A stretch of DNA of 64,000 nt from contig NZ_CP049264.1 in the NCBI RefSeq assembly GCF_003048875.2, forward strand, positions 372,001 through 436,000. The letters are read 5' to 3'. A program made the position numbers and the translations under genes. This DNA comes from Campylobacter concisus. Lineage in GTDB: Bacteria > Campylobacterota > Campylobacteria > Campylobacterales > Campylobacteraceae. Of this stretch, positions 7,893 through 16,964 are shown in pieces; within the stretch, counting starts at the first letter, position 1, and each line of letters opens with the position of its first letter. The notes beneath the pieces were generated by a model. The model ran no database searches. It worked only from the letters and a program-made list of their open reading frames with translations, and was not told the DNA's origin.

Positions 7893-8273
7893 TCACTTCT
7901 GTTGTTCTTTTTCAAATTCTAAAAATTTGATATCGCAATCCTTAAAATGCATATATTGATTCATTGAATTTCCATAGTTTTGTATAACAAGAGTATCATT
8001 TTCATATGCTGCTTGAAAATTTTTAAATTGTACATAAAATTCACCCTCGCTATTGCTTATTATATCGGGCATATATCCTTTTGACTTGGTTTGATTATTT
8101 TCTGTTATAGTGTAGTGGTATTTTGTTTTATTACCACTATCTTTTTTTGAAATTTTTATTAATATATTGCATGGTTTAAATTTATATGTTCCAGTTATAT
8201 TTATATCCTTAGCATAGCTGCTAGAGCATACTATAAGCACAAAAAATGCTATAAAGAATTGTGATTTTTTCAT
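7893..8273 (-). CDS. Exported paralog A2 (pair with the gene at 2177-2542)
   Basis: The protein has 126 residues with a leader [20 protein letters not shown] and mature start [11 protein letters not shown]. It aligns along its whole length with the protein at 2177-2542, including [28 protein letters not shown] and HFKDCD. Both conserved cysteines are kept. The signal peptides differ more than the mature parts, opposite to the P family. The start overlaps the stop of the upstream ORF by 4 bases (ATGA). The role is unknown; as one of a duplicated exported pair it fits the immunity-array picture. Confidence 0.75.
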   Translation of the reverse strand: MKKSQFFIAFFVLIVCSSSYAKDINITGTYKFKPCNILIKISKKDSGNKTKYHYTITENNQTKSKGYMPDIISNSEGEFYVQFKNFQAAYENDTLVIQNYGNSMNQYMHFKDCDIKFLEFEKEQQK

Positions 8274-8611
8274 TTATCTACTCCTAAAATTGTATTAATT
8301 TTTGCTCTTCTACTCATGATTGTATCTCTCTTTTTTCCTTTTGGTAATTTTAAATAATCTTTTGTTAGTTCAAGGTATCTTAAGCGACACTCATTTGATT
8401 CAGAGTTATTTAAATTGGCATATTGATAAACAGCATCGTGAATATTCCATGCTTTGCTGCTTTTGATAGAGTAGTTATTGTCTTCTAGATTATTAAAACT
8501 ATCCCTCAAACATTCTATTTTTGAATGCATTTTGAGTAAATTATTTTTCCTATCACTAAATCCATTAAAACCACCGTTTATTCTATTAGTCGCATTATAT
8601 CTATTTAACAA
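8270..8611 (-). CDS. ORF without signal peptide, probable detached C-terminal fragment
   Basis: From a TTG at 8611 this ORF encodes 113 residues, with no signal peptide and no good ribosome site. Upstream, the same frame stays open into the end of the previous gene and reads VLPLLNRYNATNR. Paralog P1 ends LVLPLL followed by closely similar DNA (2558-2600). In P1 the TTGTTA run is followed directly by TAG, while here two extra bases keep the frame open. This suggests the ORF is the tail of a longer P-like protein whose N-terminal part was lost here. It may or may not be expressed. The rest (NGGFNGFSDRKNN, SNECRLRYLELTKDY) is not recognised. Confidence 0.45.
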   Translation of the reverse strand: MLNRYNATNRINGGFNGFSDRKNNLLKMHSKIECLRDSFNNLEDNNYSIKSSKAWNIHDAVYQYANLNNSESNECRLRYLELTKDYLKLPKGKKRDTIMSRRAKINTILGVDK

Positions 8612-8619
8612 AGGTAAAA

Positions 8620-9090
8620 CTATATCTTTTTGATCTTTCCATTCTCAAATTTATATTTGCTTTCTTCAGATAGTTTCCCGCTACCTTTAAAATTTGGGTC
8701 GCCGTTGTTGGTTAGTGCATTTTTGTGTGGTTTGTCTATTATCAAGATGCCTTCATTAGTGACTTCGAAAAATGGCACACTCGCGCACCAATCTATCTCG
8801 CCTTGAAATTTTATCTTGTCATCGTCTTTCTTTTCAAAAATTCTTAAAGGGCCGTGTCCATTGCAAGCAGCATAGTTTTGTATGTCTTGAAATATCCACA
8901 CTTCGCTGCGATTAACTTTGGTATAAAATATTAAATTTGGTTCAAGCTCATACTCGCACTCTCTGCTATAAATCTCTTCATCATTTATGCTTATGGAGCA
9001 TTTGTTATCCTTGCTATATGTTTCTATACTTAAGTTTTGAGCATTAGAAAATACGATAAAAAGTAGTGATAAAAATAAAAATTTTTTCAT
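8620..9090 (-). CDS. Exported protein directly behind the effector, candidate cognate immunity
   Basis: The protein has 156 residues with a signal peptide (MKKFLFLSLLFIVFSNA) and mature start QNLSIETYSK. Cysteines occur at KCSIS, ECEYE, AACNG and DWCAS, enough for two disulphides in the periplasm. It begins 4 bases after the effector stop and has the ribosome site AAAGG, so it is the first gene to be translated after the effector. In toxin operons that position usually belongs to the cognate immunity gene (established pattern). The target, peptidoglycan, is periplasmic, which agrees with the export signal. No family was recognised. Confidence 0.7.
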   Translation of the reverse strand: MKKFLFLSLLFIVFSNAQNLSIETYSKDNKCSISINDEEIYSRECEYELEPNLIFYTKVNRSEVWIFQDIQNYAACNGHGPLRIFEKKDDDKIKFQGEIDWCASVPFFEVTNEGILIIDKPHKNALTNNGDPNFKGSGKLSEESKYKFENGKIKKI

Positions 9091-9094
9091 AGAA

Positions 9095-12000
9095 TTAACC
9101 TTTATAGCCTTTTTTTAGACCCTTTTCTAATTTTTCCTTAACTTTTGCCGCAGCTTCCTCTTTTGTAATGCTTCCATCCATATTTTTGTCTAATCCTTTA
9201 TTTGCTATATAGCTAGAACTACTAGAACTAAATAATACGTAATCGTTCGACTTACCAACAGCTTTTGGATAAATAATTGCCATATAAATGTCCTCTATGG
9301 TTTCAATTTTTCCAGCATAAGGCATAAAATATTTTTCTACATATTCAAGTTGTTCAACTTCAGACATATTTGCTAGTTTTGATGTGGTTGTCCCTAGGCT
9401 AGCTGCTGTTGTTTCTAAAAATTGTATAAGTCCTATAGCACTAGCAACTGGATTTTTTATACTAGCTGAAAAAGTCTCACCTGTCTCAAAAGCCATGCAT
9501 GACATTAAAAAATCAGGATTTATTTTTAAATTTATACATATTTCTATAACTTTTTCCTTAAATTCTAAAGAAACTTTTTTACCCCAAGCAATTTTATTGT
9601 CTGTTTTTAAATCAACCCCAACCCCTTCATCCCCATCCACCCACATACCCTTATCTACTCTTGTTATACTCTTTGACTCATTAAAAGAGTTGATAAAGCT
9701 ATTCATATTATCTTTGCTTAGTAGATTGATACCATACTTGGTATCTTGGTTTATCTTTGTTTGATCTGTTTGGTTTGTGTTGCTTGGGTTTTGATTGTTT
9801 GTGGAATTTGCTTCATCTATGTAAATTTGATATCTCTTATTTGTACTATCTTCACTCTTTAGCTCTTTAGTAAGCTTGTCATCTTCATAGATATTTATAT
9901 CCTGTGCTGACATATCTTTATTTATATATAAGTAGCCACTTTTATTTACTAAGGCATCATCATGATTTAGACTAGCTTTAAAGCTCTTCTCTTTTATAGC
10001 ATGCTCAAACTCATATATGATGAGCTTATCATCTTTAAATTTAATATATAGAGGTATCTTTATATCTATCCTTATATGGTTTTTACCATATACGCTTTTG
10101 TATTTAAATTTATCCTTCTCTCCTTCAAGATATGCAAAAAATACTATAGTATGACCACCTTGCTTTAGCCTCTCTAGATCATCTTTTTTTATAAGATCTG
10201 AAATTTTAAATGCTATCTCTTTACCCTTTTGATCTTTTAAGGCTACAGCTTCTCTAGGTTGTTTCTTTGATAGCTCGTTATATTCTATGGTTTTTATCAC
10301 CATATATCCCCAAAGTACCTCTTTATACCTCTTGCTACCTTTTTCTTGTTTATATATAGCCTTTAGGCTTATCTCTTCATTTGTCTTAAATGGATACTCA
10401 TTGTCAGATACTACATTTACTATATGATCTGTTATATCTCTTAAAGATACTTTGTTTGTATAGCTAAAGCTACCACCACTTTTATCTTTATATCCTATAG
10501 ATATGATAGCTGTACCAGTGTAGGCATGTATCCCTTTGGTATCATAAATTTTGCTTAGATCACTTGAATAGACTATAAGCTTGGTATCTTTCTTATCATT
10601 TCTATCTATAGGGATATTAAATGTAGCTGTATATGAGTTTTTGATATCTGAGTCTTTATTTTTAACTAAAGATATACTCTCATATATACTCTTATCACCG
10701 CAGTGGTGAAGATATATCTTATCTATATCACTAGCTTCACCTTTTTCGTTTTCAATGATGAGATTATTTAGTGTTAGAGCAAGGCTTGAGCTAGATGTTG
10801 ATGTAGGTTCTGCATTATTACCAAGAGCTAGACGAAGCTTCATATCAAACATAGCTGAGTCTTTATCATCTCTAAGGGTAAAGTTATTCTCCTTAGCGAA
10901 ATTTAGAAGATTGAAATTTAGATATTCGTCTTTAGATGAAGGGAGGGGGAAGTGGCTCATCTTTACCACACCATCTTCTAGCTTGTACTCTATCTCATCG
11001 CTACTTTGCCTTATACTAGTAAAGCAAGCACCCTTTGTCTTGTTTTTATCATCTTTGCCATCATCGTTTTCTTTATAAAGGATCACACTATCTGACTTTG
11101 TCTTTGCGTTTTTAAATTTGATATCTCTATCAGATGAAGCGCCCTTATTCTCTTTCTCATAAGAGTCAAATTTAAAGTCAGTGAGTATTAGCTCGCATAA
11201 ATTTAGCTTGCCATAGTTTGGCCTGCTAGGGTTTAGCTCTTTTGGGTTTAGCTCGCTGCAGTCAAATTCGCTTTGGCTAGCTAACACTATGGTAAAGTTG
11301 CTCTTTTTAGGCTGAAATATCCTAATAGGAGTAGCCGTCTTGATAGGGCAGAGTATTAGCATATCCTCTTGCTTATAAAGCTCTTCTTCTCTTCTTTTTA
11401 AGAGCTTATTTATCCTTGAAGCGTTAGATGTAGAAGAGGATGTTAAATTTACGCAGTAGATATTTTCGGTCTCAAATTTCTTTGATGTCTCAGAGCTCAA
11501 AAGAGAATTTAGCTTATCGGCAAATGGCTTAAATAGCCCCTCGCACTTTGAATCGGTGCTATTTGATCTCTCTTCATCTTTTTGCATAAATTCTAAATGA
11601 GTGACATCCTCTTTATGCTCTTTACCGTTTTTGTCTTTTGTGACATACATAGCTTTTGAGATATTTAGGTGGGTAAAGATATCTATGCACTCGCCAAAGC
11701 TGACGCGCTCCATGCTAGCTGCGCTAGACGTGTCGTTTAGAGCTTTGTTGTTTTCGTCTGACTCGTAAAGGCCAAACTGAGCTGAGATCTTTTTTCTTAA
11801 AAGTTTAAGGTTGTGTGGATTGTCACCGCTAAAGCTCTCGTGAGCTAGCCAAAACCACGCTTTAAAGCGGCTTTTGCTCTTGATATAGCTTGCTAAGGCT
11901 GGGTCGATATTTTTCTTGCTACTTATGTGAAGCAAGGCTAGGAGTGCTACATGCTCTTTTGAGACATTAGATGTCCCAGATGAAGTGAGTTTGACCTCCT

Positions 12001-12430
12001 CTAAATTTGCAAGCGACGAGCCCCTTAGCTTCTCTTTTATATCAGCCACTAGTGGCTTTAGTTTTGACTCTAATATGGCATTTAACTGCTCGTCTTGGCT
12101 AAATTTAAACTCAGGCAACTCTGTGCCGTAAGCGACCTTTGCAGCATTATTTATATCGTTAAAAAGCTTTTCTGTATTTATTTTTGAAACCACGGTTTTA
12201 GTTGTAGTGTCGGTTATTGTTTTTCTAATAGCCTCTATCACTTTTGCTTTGTTGGCACCATAAATTTGAGTACATATCGCGTCTAGATCGTCTTTTAGAC
12301 TAAAGCTATAGCCCATAAGTAGCTTGTCGCCAGAGATGAAAGGCTTATTGATGTCGGCGCTATATGATAGTTTGATGATATCTATTAAGTTTTCTTTAAA
12401 ATTTGCATCATTTCTAGGGGTAATTGGCAT
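9095..12430 (-). CDS. Large effector with C-terminal lytic-transglycosylase-like domain and EF-hand
   Basis: The protein has 1111 residues from ATG 12430, preceded by GGAAG seven bases upstream; a TTG at 12457 has no such site. There is no Sec signal or membrane helix. The first 850 residues are unrecognised, with Lys/Asp/Ser-rich segments and a beta-rich part (VLWGYMVI). A Thr/Asn/Gln-rich linker lies near residue 880. The last 150 residues form a lysozyme/SLT-like fold: MAFETGETFS with probable catalytic Glu 982, then IGLIQFLETTAASLGTTT, VEQLEYVEKYF and PKAVGKSNDYVLF, a set seen in phage and secreted muramidases. Residues 1081-1092, DKNMDGSITKEE, are a canonical EF-hand loop. I infer export by a contact-dependent system such as T6SS, cleaving murein; no secretion genes lie nearby. 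Confidence 0.75.
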   Translation of the reverse strand: MPITPRNDANFKENLIDIIKLSYSADINKPFISGDKLLMGYSFSLKDDLDAICTQIYGANKAKVIEAIRKTITDTTTKTVVSKINTEKLFNDINNAAKVAYGTELPEFKFSQDEQLNAILESKLKPLVADIKEKLRGSSLANLEEVKLTSSGTSNVSKEHVALLALLHISSKKNIDPALASYIKSKSRFKAWFWLAHESFSGDNPHNLKLLRKKISAQFGLYESDENNKALNDTSSAASMERVSFGECIDIFTHLNISKAMYVTKDKNGKEHKEDVTHLEFMQKDEERSNSTDSKCEGLFKPFADKLNSLLSSETSKKFETENIYCVNLTSSSTSNASRINKLLKRREEELYKQEDMLILCPIKTATPIRIFQPKKSNFTIVLASQSEFDCSELNPKELNPSRPNYGKLNLCELILTDFKFDSYEKENKGASSDRDIKFKNAKTKSDSVILYKENDDGKDDKNKTKGACFTSIRQSSDEIEYKLEDGVVKMSHFPLPSSKDEYLNFNLLNFAKENNFTLRDDKDSAMFDMKLRLALGNNAEPTSTSSSSLALTLNNLIIENEKGEASDIDKIYLHHCGDKSIYESISLVKNKDSDIKNSYTATFNIPIDRNDKKDTKLIVYSSDLSKIYDTKGIHAYTGTAIISIGYKDKSGGSFSYTNKVSLRDITDHIVNVVSDNEYPFKTNEEISLKAIYKQEKGSKRYKEVLWGYMVIKTIEYNELSKKQPREAVALKDQKGKEIAFKISDLIKKDDLERLKQGGHTIVFFAYLEGEKDKFKYKSVYGKNHIRIDIKIPLYIKFKDDKLIIYEFEHAIKEKSFKASLNHDDALVNKSGYLYINKDMSAQDINIYEDDKLTKELKSEDSTNKRYQIYIDEANSTNNQNPSNTNQTDQTKINQDTKYGINLLSKDNMNSFINSFNESKSITRVDKGMWVDGDEGVGVDLKTDNKIAWGKKVSLEFKEKVIEICINLKINPDFLMSCMAFETGETFSASIKNPVASAIGLIQFLETTAASLGTTTSKLANMSEVEQLEYVEKYFMPYAGKIETIEDIYMAIIYPKAVGKSNDYVLFSSSSSSYIANKGLDKNMDGSITKEEAAAKVKEKLEKGLKKGYKG

Positions 12431-12579
12431 AAAATTCTTCCTTAATTTTTTCGCCAAATATTAGCATAAACTTAAAAAGTATTCAATAAAAAACTCTTAT
12501 AGAGAAAATTTTTGCTTTTTCTTTAAATTTTGGTAGCAAAATTTAGACAAAACGCCAACATCTAAAAAATAGTTTAAAA

Positions 12580-13797
12580 TCAAAGAGCCCTTATAAACTC
12601 TTTAAATTTATCTCCTCGCTCGGCGTAGCTCTTAAACTGATCAAGGCTCGCAGCTGCTGGGCTTAGAAGCGCTATCTCGCCTTTTTGTAGCTCTTTACTT
12701 ATCTCATTTACAGCGTTTTGTAAAAAGTCGCATTTTAGGGCAGGGACGCCAAATTTAGCAGCTAAATTCATAAGCTTGTCGCTATTTGAGCCGATGGCGT
12801 AAATTTTGACTTTAAGATCCTTTAAAATCTCAAATAGCTCATCCATGCTAACGCCCTTGTCGTCGCCGCCGAGGATCAGGTGCATGAAGTGATCTTTGTA
12901 GCGTTTAACAGCTTGAATACTCGCATCTATGTTGGTCGCTTTTGTGTCATTTACCCAGTTTCGACCCATCTTATCAGTAAATTCTTCGAGCTTGTTTGCC
13001 TCGATGACAAATGTGTTTAAAAGCCCCACATCGCAGCGATCAAATAAAATTTTCTCCACCGCAAGTGCCAGCAGTGCATCAAGTAAAAACGGCGTTTTAA
13101 AGGCTATATCGCCCAAATTTACACCGCAAAAACAAGCTAAGTCGCTCTCATCTTTATAGGCGATCACTTTGGCCTTTGTAGGCGTTTTAGCATAAATTTC
13201 AGGCACGATAGCTACGCTTGTTTCGCTCATGCTAGCAAGCGGCTTAAGTTTTGCCTTTTCGTACTCGCTCATGTTGCCATGCCAGCTTAGATGATCTGGA
13301 GTGATCGGCAAAAGCACGTAGATGCCAGGCGTTGCGTGCTTTGTGTAGTGCAGCGTAAATGAGCTAGTCTCAAGTATCCAAATTTTAGCATGCGGGTCTA
13401 AATTTGCTAGCGCGATGCCGACGTTTCCGCCCATGACTGAGCCCTTGCTCTCTAGCAGGTGCTGCATCATCTTTGTAGTCGTTGTCTTGCCGTTTGTGCC
13501 GCTTATCCAGATGTTAAATGGCAAATGCGCCTTGTAAATTTCATAAAAATAGTCATATTCGCTGATCAAATTTTTAGCTTTTTTTATAAGCTCGTGGTGA
13601 GGCGGGATGCCTGGGCTTGGTATCTCTAGGCCGCTTTTTGCTGGGTCAAATTCGCCAACTGGCAAAAGAGCGTTGCCAAACTCGTCCTTAGAAATTTTGC
13701 TAAATTTATCATCGTAGATATCCCAAAGTCCGTCATTTACGAAGTTTTTAGCGATCGCCTTTGTCGTGCCACCATAGCCAAAAAGTGATTTTCTCAT
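12580..13797 (-). CDS. murD: UDP-N-acetylmuramoyl-alanine--D-glutamate ligase
   Basis: MurD adds D-glutamate to UDP-MurNAc-L-Ala in the cytoplasm, an ATP-dependent step of peptidoglycan precursor synthesis. The 405-residue protein has the Mur-ligase ATP loop GTNGKTTTTK at 100-109, the central-domain segment TPDHLSWHGN, and the C-terminal-domain motif LGGDDKGVSMDEL near 314. Length is slightly short but normal for Campylobacter. It follows mraY and a small unknown gene in the same direction; murD-mraY next to gpmI matches C. jejuni order. The stop lies about 150 bases from the effector start on the same strand, so some read-through into the island is possible. Confidence 0.95.
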   Translation of the reverse strand: MRKSLFGYGGTTKAIAKNFVNDGLWDIYDDKFSKISKDEFGNALLPVGEFDPAKSGLEIPSPGIPPHHELIKKAKNLISEYDYFYEIYKAHLPFNIWISGTNGKTTTTKMMQHLLESKGSVMGGNVGIALANLDPHAKIWILETSSFTLHYTKHATPGIYVLLPITPDHLSWHGNMSEYEKAKLKPLASMSETSVAIVPEIYAKTPTKAKVIAYKDESDLACFCGVNLGDIAFKTPFLLDALLALAVEKILFDRCDVGLLNTFVIEANKLEEFTDKMGRNWVNDTKATNIDASIQAVKRYKDHFMHLILGGDDKGVSMDELFEILKDLKVKIYAIGSNSDKLMNLAAKFGVPALKCDFLQNAVNEISKELQKGEIALLSPAAASLDQFKSYAERGDKFKEFIRAL

Positions 13798-13801
13798 GCT
13801 T

Positions 13802-14317
13802 TTATCCTCTTTTGCCCCATAAAATTTCTACTATCTCGTTAGCACTTAGCTCACGCATCACGCCCTCTATCTCGCGGCGCTCAAAGAGCTCAAAGCTAAA
13901 TGTTTTGGCAAAATTTAGCTTCAAAAACTCTGCAAAATAAGCGCCTTTGCAGGCAAATGTCACTCTTACATAAAATGCCTCTAAAAAATCATCATCAAAT
14001 TCAGGCACAGGCGCCAACATACGCTCTACGATCTCGCTAAGCTCATCTTTTGTTATATCAGGCACCATTTTTGGCTCTGGCAAGGCGATGTCAAAGGCGA
14101 GATTTTCAGCGCCCTCGGCCTCCCACCACTCGTGCAGGCTAAATTTACTCATATCCTTGCCGCTTATCTTGGCTAGGCGCTGCTCTACCTTGCGGTACTC
14201 TTTGCCGTCTTCATCGCCAAATTCGTCGCAATAGTCGGTGTAGGCTAAAATTTGCTCCAAAATTTCATCATACTTTTTTCTAGCAGCTTCAAAGTCAGGC
14301 TCTATCTGCGCTCGCAT
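13802..14317 (-). CDS. Conserved cytoplasmic protein of unknown function between mraY and murD
   Basis: The protein has 171 residues, very acidic (many Glu and Asp), with no signal peptide or membrane segment. The N-terminal 70 residues look helical and probably coiled (FEAARKKYDEILEQILAYTD). The C-terminal part contains FYVRVTFACKGAYFAEFLKLNFAKTFSFELFE and ends IVEILWGKRG. It starts 3 bases after mraY and ends 4 bases before murD, so it is translated with the two murein-precursor enzymes. I know no function for it. Confidence 0.8.
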   Translation of the reverse strand: MRAQIEPDFEAARKKYDEILEQILAYTDYCDEFGDEDGKEYRKVEQRLAKISGKDMSKFSLHEWWEAEGAENLAFDIALPEPKMVPDITKDELSEIVERMLAPVPEFDDDFLEAFYVRVTFACKGAYFAEFLKLNFAKTFSFELFERREIEGVMRELSANEIVEILWGKRG

Positions 14318-14320
14318 GAT

Positions 14321-15385
14321 CTACCTGATCTTTAGCGCGGTTAGTGCGATCAAATTTGCCAAAAGCGCGATGATCCAAAAGCGCACGATGATCTTATTTT
14401 CAGCCCAGCCCTTTATCTCAAAATGGTGATGTATAGGCGCCATTAAGAAAATTCTGCGTTTAAAAATTTTAAAGCTGCCAACCTGCAAGATGACGCTTAG
14501 CGTCTCAACGACAAAGATGAGGCCGATGATGATGAGCAAAATTTCGTTTTTGGTCGCAACGCCCATAAAGCCGATATATGCGCCAACGCTTAGGCTGCCG
14601 CTATCGCCCATAAAGACCTCGGCCGGATGGCAGTTAAACCACAAAAAGCCCATGAGCGAGCCAATTAGCGCAGAGGCTACGACTACGCTCTCGCCAACGC
14701 CTGCGATCTTTGGTAAAAGTAGGTACGAGCTAAAGACAGCGTGGCCGCAGATGTAGGCAAAAACGCCAAGTGTTAAAAGCGAAAATATCGATGGCACGGC
14801 GGCAAGTCCGTCAAGTCCGTCTGTTAAATTTACCGCATTTGAGGCTGCGACGATGACTAGCGTCCAAAAGAAAATGGCAAAAATTTTCATATCAAAGATC
14901 GGCTGCTTGTAAAACGGCAGGTAAAACTCGGTGTTTAGCTCTTTGCTGATGTATAAAAACGCTGCGAGTAAAAAGGCGATGAGAAACTGAAAAAAGAGCT
15001 TTGCCCTTGGGCTTAGGCCGGCGTGGTTTTTCGCACCTAAAATTTTGCTGTAGTCATCCTTGTAGCCAAGCAGAGTAAAGCAAACTAGGCAAAAGAGCGA
15101 GGCTAGCACAAAGGCGTTATCAAGCCTAGCGCAGATGATCGTGGCGATCACGGCTGTAAATACAAAGACAAGCCCGCCCATGGTTGGCGTTTTTGCCTTT
15201 TTTTGGTGAGTTTGCGGGGCAAGCTCGTAGATAGGCTGGGCGGCGTTTTTTGCCTTTGCCCAAGCGATAAATTTAGGCATCAGATAAGCTGTCAAGATAA
15301 ATGCTATGAAAAACGCGATGCCAGCGCGAACGGTGATATACTGAAAGATATTAAAATTTAAAATTTCATAGATATAGTAAAACAT
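14321..15385 (-). CDS. mraY: Phospho-N-acetylmuramoyl-pentapeptide transferase
   Basis: MraY transfers phospho-MurNAc-pentapeptide to undecaprenyl phosphate, making lipid I at the inner membrane. The start is set at ATG 15385 ([11 protein letters not shown]); the frame is open a further nine codons upstream but without a better site. The 354-residue protein has about ten membrane segments and the family motifs: LGYKDDYSK (Asp pair), [22 protein letters not shown] and the His-rich [12 protein letters not shown]. It is divergent from gpmI, sharing an 80-base promoter region, and heads a three-gene unit with the unknown gene and murD. Confidence 0.95.
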   Translation of the reverse strand: MFYYIYEILNFNIFQYITVRAGIAFFIAFILTAYLMPKFIAWAKAKNAAQPIYELAPQTHQKKAKTPTMGGLVFVFTAVIATIICARLDNAFVLASLFCLVCFTLLGYKDDYSKILGAKNHAGLSPRAKLFFQFLIAFLLAAFLYISKELNTEFYLPFYKQPIFDMKIFAIFFWTLVIVAASNAVNLTDGLDGLAAVPSIFSLLTLGVFAYICGHAVFSSYLLLPKIAGVGESVVVASALIGSLMGFLWFNCHPAEVFMGDSGSLSVGAYIGFMGVATKNEILLIIIGLIFVVETLSVILQVGSFKIFKRRIFLMAPIHHHFEIKGWAENKIIVRFWIIALLANLIALTALKIR

Positions 15386-15418
15386 AGGGGCCTTTATTTT
15401 AAAAAAAAGCAATTTTAG

Positions 15419-15424
15419 TATAAT
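15419..15424 (+). promoter_or_regulatory. Candidate -10 box for gpmI
   Basis: The sequence TTTTAGTATAATGG contains a perfect TATAAT at 15419-15424, 41 bases before the gpmI start. Campylobacter vegetative promoters typically have a strong -10 and a weak, T-rich region upstream, and a T-rich stretch is present here. Assignment is by sequence only. Confidence 0.5.
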
Positions 15425-15464
15425 GGCCTTAAAAATTATCTAAATTTAAGGATAAAATTTAAAA

Positions 15465-16928
15465 ATGGCTCAAAAAACTATACTTATAATAACTGATGGC
15501 ATTGGTTCAAACAAAAATGGCAAATTTAACGCATTTGAGGCGGCAAAAAAGCCAAACTACGATAAATTTTTTAAAGAAATTCCAAACTCACTTATAAAAA
15601 CCTCTGGAAACGCTGTGGGACTACCTGAAGGGCAGATGGGAAACAGCGAAGTAGGGCACATGTGCATAGGAAGCGGGCGAGTTTTATATCAAAATTTGGT
15701 CAAAATTTCACGAGGCTTTAATGATGGCTCAGTAGCAGAAAATGAAGCGTTAAAAGCTCTTTTTAAAAAGTGCAAAAAGATCCACGTCATAGGGCTTTAT
15801 AGCGACGGCGGCGTGCACTCTCATATGGAGCATTTTGATGGTATGTGCGAGCTTGCTAGCAAAAGTGGCTGCGAAGTTTTTGCCCACGCTATCACCGACG
15901 GACGCGACGTTAGCCCAAATAGCGGTCTAAATTTCATAAAAAGCCTGGAGGCTAAATTTAAGGTAGCGACCGTTTGTGGGAGATTTTACGCAATGGATAG
16001 AGATAAACGCTGGGAGCGCGTAAAAGAGGCCTATGATAGCTTGGTAAAGGGAGCAAATTTAAGCAGCTTGTCGCCAAGTGAGTATCTACAAAAAAGCTAC
16101 GATGAGGGCGTGACAGATGAGTTTGTAAAGCCAGCAAGCTTTAATGGCTTTAGTGGCATGGGCGAAGATGACGGCGTGATTGTGATAAATTTTAGAAATG
16201 ATAGAGCAAGAGAGATTTGCCAGGCTCTAGGTGAAGAGAAATTTAGCGAGTTTGAGCGCCCTTTTGCTATCAAAAATCTAATCACCATGACCGAATACGA
16301 CGCAAATTTTAAATTTGAAGTGCTCTTTAAAAATGAAAAGATAAAAAACACTCTAAGCGAGGTCATAGCGGCTGCTGGACTAAGGCAGCTTCACACGGCT
16401 GAGACTGAAAAATACGCACATGTCACATTTTTCTTTAATGGCGGCGTCGAGGAGCTAGCTAGCAACGAAACTAGGGTGCTCATCCCTAGTCCAAAAGTAA
16501 AAACCTACGACGAAAAGCCAGAGATGAGCGCTGCTGAGGTTTGCAAAGCCGTGCTAAAGGGCATGGATGACGAGCAAGACTTTATCGTGGTAAATTTTGC
16601 AAATGGCGACATGGTGGGACATACTGGCAACTACGAGGCCGCTATAAAGGCGGTTGAAGCGGTGGATGCAGCTCTTGGAGAAATTTATGCCAAGGCAAAA
16701 GAGAAAAACTACGCTATGATCATCACAAGCGATCACGGAAACTGCGAAGAGATGCGTGATAGCAGCGGCGAGTTACTGACAAACCACACGACCTATGACG
16801 TCTTTTGCTTTGTGATGGCTGATGGCGTAAAAAAAGTAAAAAACGGCGGTCTAAACAACATCGCGCCTAGCGTTTTAAAACTCATGGGGCTTGAGATCCC
16901 AGCTGAAATGGACGATGCGTTATTTTAA
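15465..16928 (+). CDS. gpmI: 2,3-bisphosphoglycerate-independent phosphoglycerate mutase
   Basis: This enzyme interconverts 3- and 2-phosphoglycerate using two metal ions and a phosphoserine intermediate. The 487-residue protein has the N-terminal metal site ITDGIGSN, the active-site Ser 61 in GNSEVGH, the substrate-binding segments DGRDVSP and [14 protein letters not shown], and the C-terminal metal motif [10 protein letters not shown]. Length is close to the family norm (about 490-510). It is cofactor-independent, as in other Campylobacter, and lies upstream of fabG with a 36-base gap. Confidence 0.95.
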   Translation: MAQKTILIITDGIGSNKNGKFNAFEAAKKPNYDKFFKEIPNSLIKTSGNAVGLPEGQMGNSEVGHMCIGSGRVLYQNLVKISRGFNDGSVAENEALKALFKKCKKIHVIGLYSDGGVHSHMEHFDGMCELASKSGCEVFAHAITDGRDVSPNSGLNFIKSLEAKFKVATVCGRFYAMDRDKRWERVKEAYDSLVKGANLSSLSPSEYLQKSYDEGVTDEFVKPASFNGFSGMGEDDGVIVINFRNDRAREICQALGEEKFSEFERPFAIKNLITMTEYDANFKFEVLFKNEKIKNTLSEVIAAAGLRQLHTAETEKYAHVTFFFNGGVEELASNETRVLIPSPKVKTYDEKPEMSAAEVCKAVLKGMDDEQDFIVVNFANGDMVGHTGNYEAAIKAVEAVDAALGEIYAKAKEKNYAMIITSDHGNCEEMRDSSGELLTNHTTYDVFCFVMADGVKKVKNGGLNNIAPSVLKLMGLEIPAEMDDALF

Positions 16929-16964
16929 ATTTGATAATATAAGCAAAATTTATAAGGAGAATCT

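Noticed and set aside
9095-12430. Prophage tail lysozyme or endolysin
   Set aside because: The C-terminal domain is also found in phages, but no tail, capsid, integrase or holin genes are near and the gene is followed by exported small proteins instead.
1-12430. T6SS structural cluster
   Set aside because: No TssB, TssC, Hcp, VgrG, ClpV or TssM-type proteins were seen; any such system must lie elsewhere.
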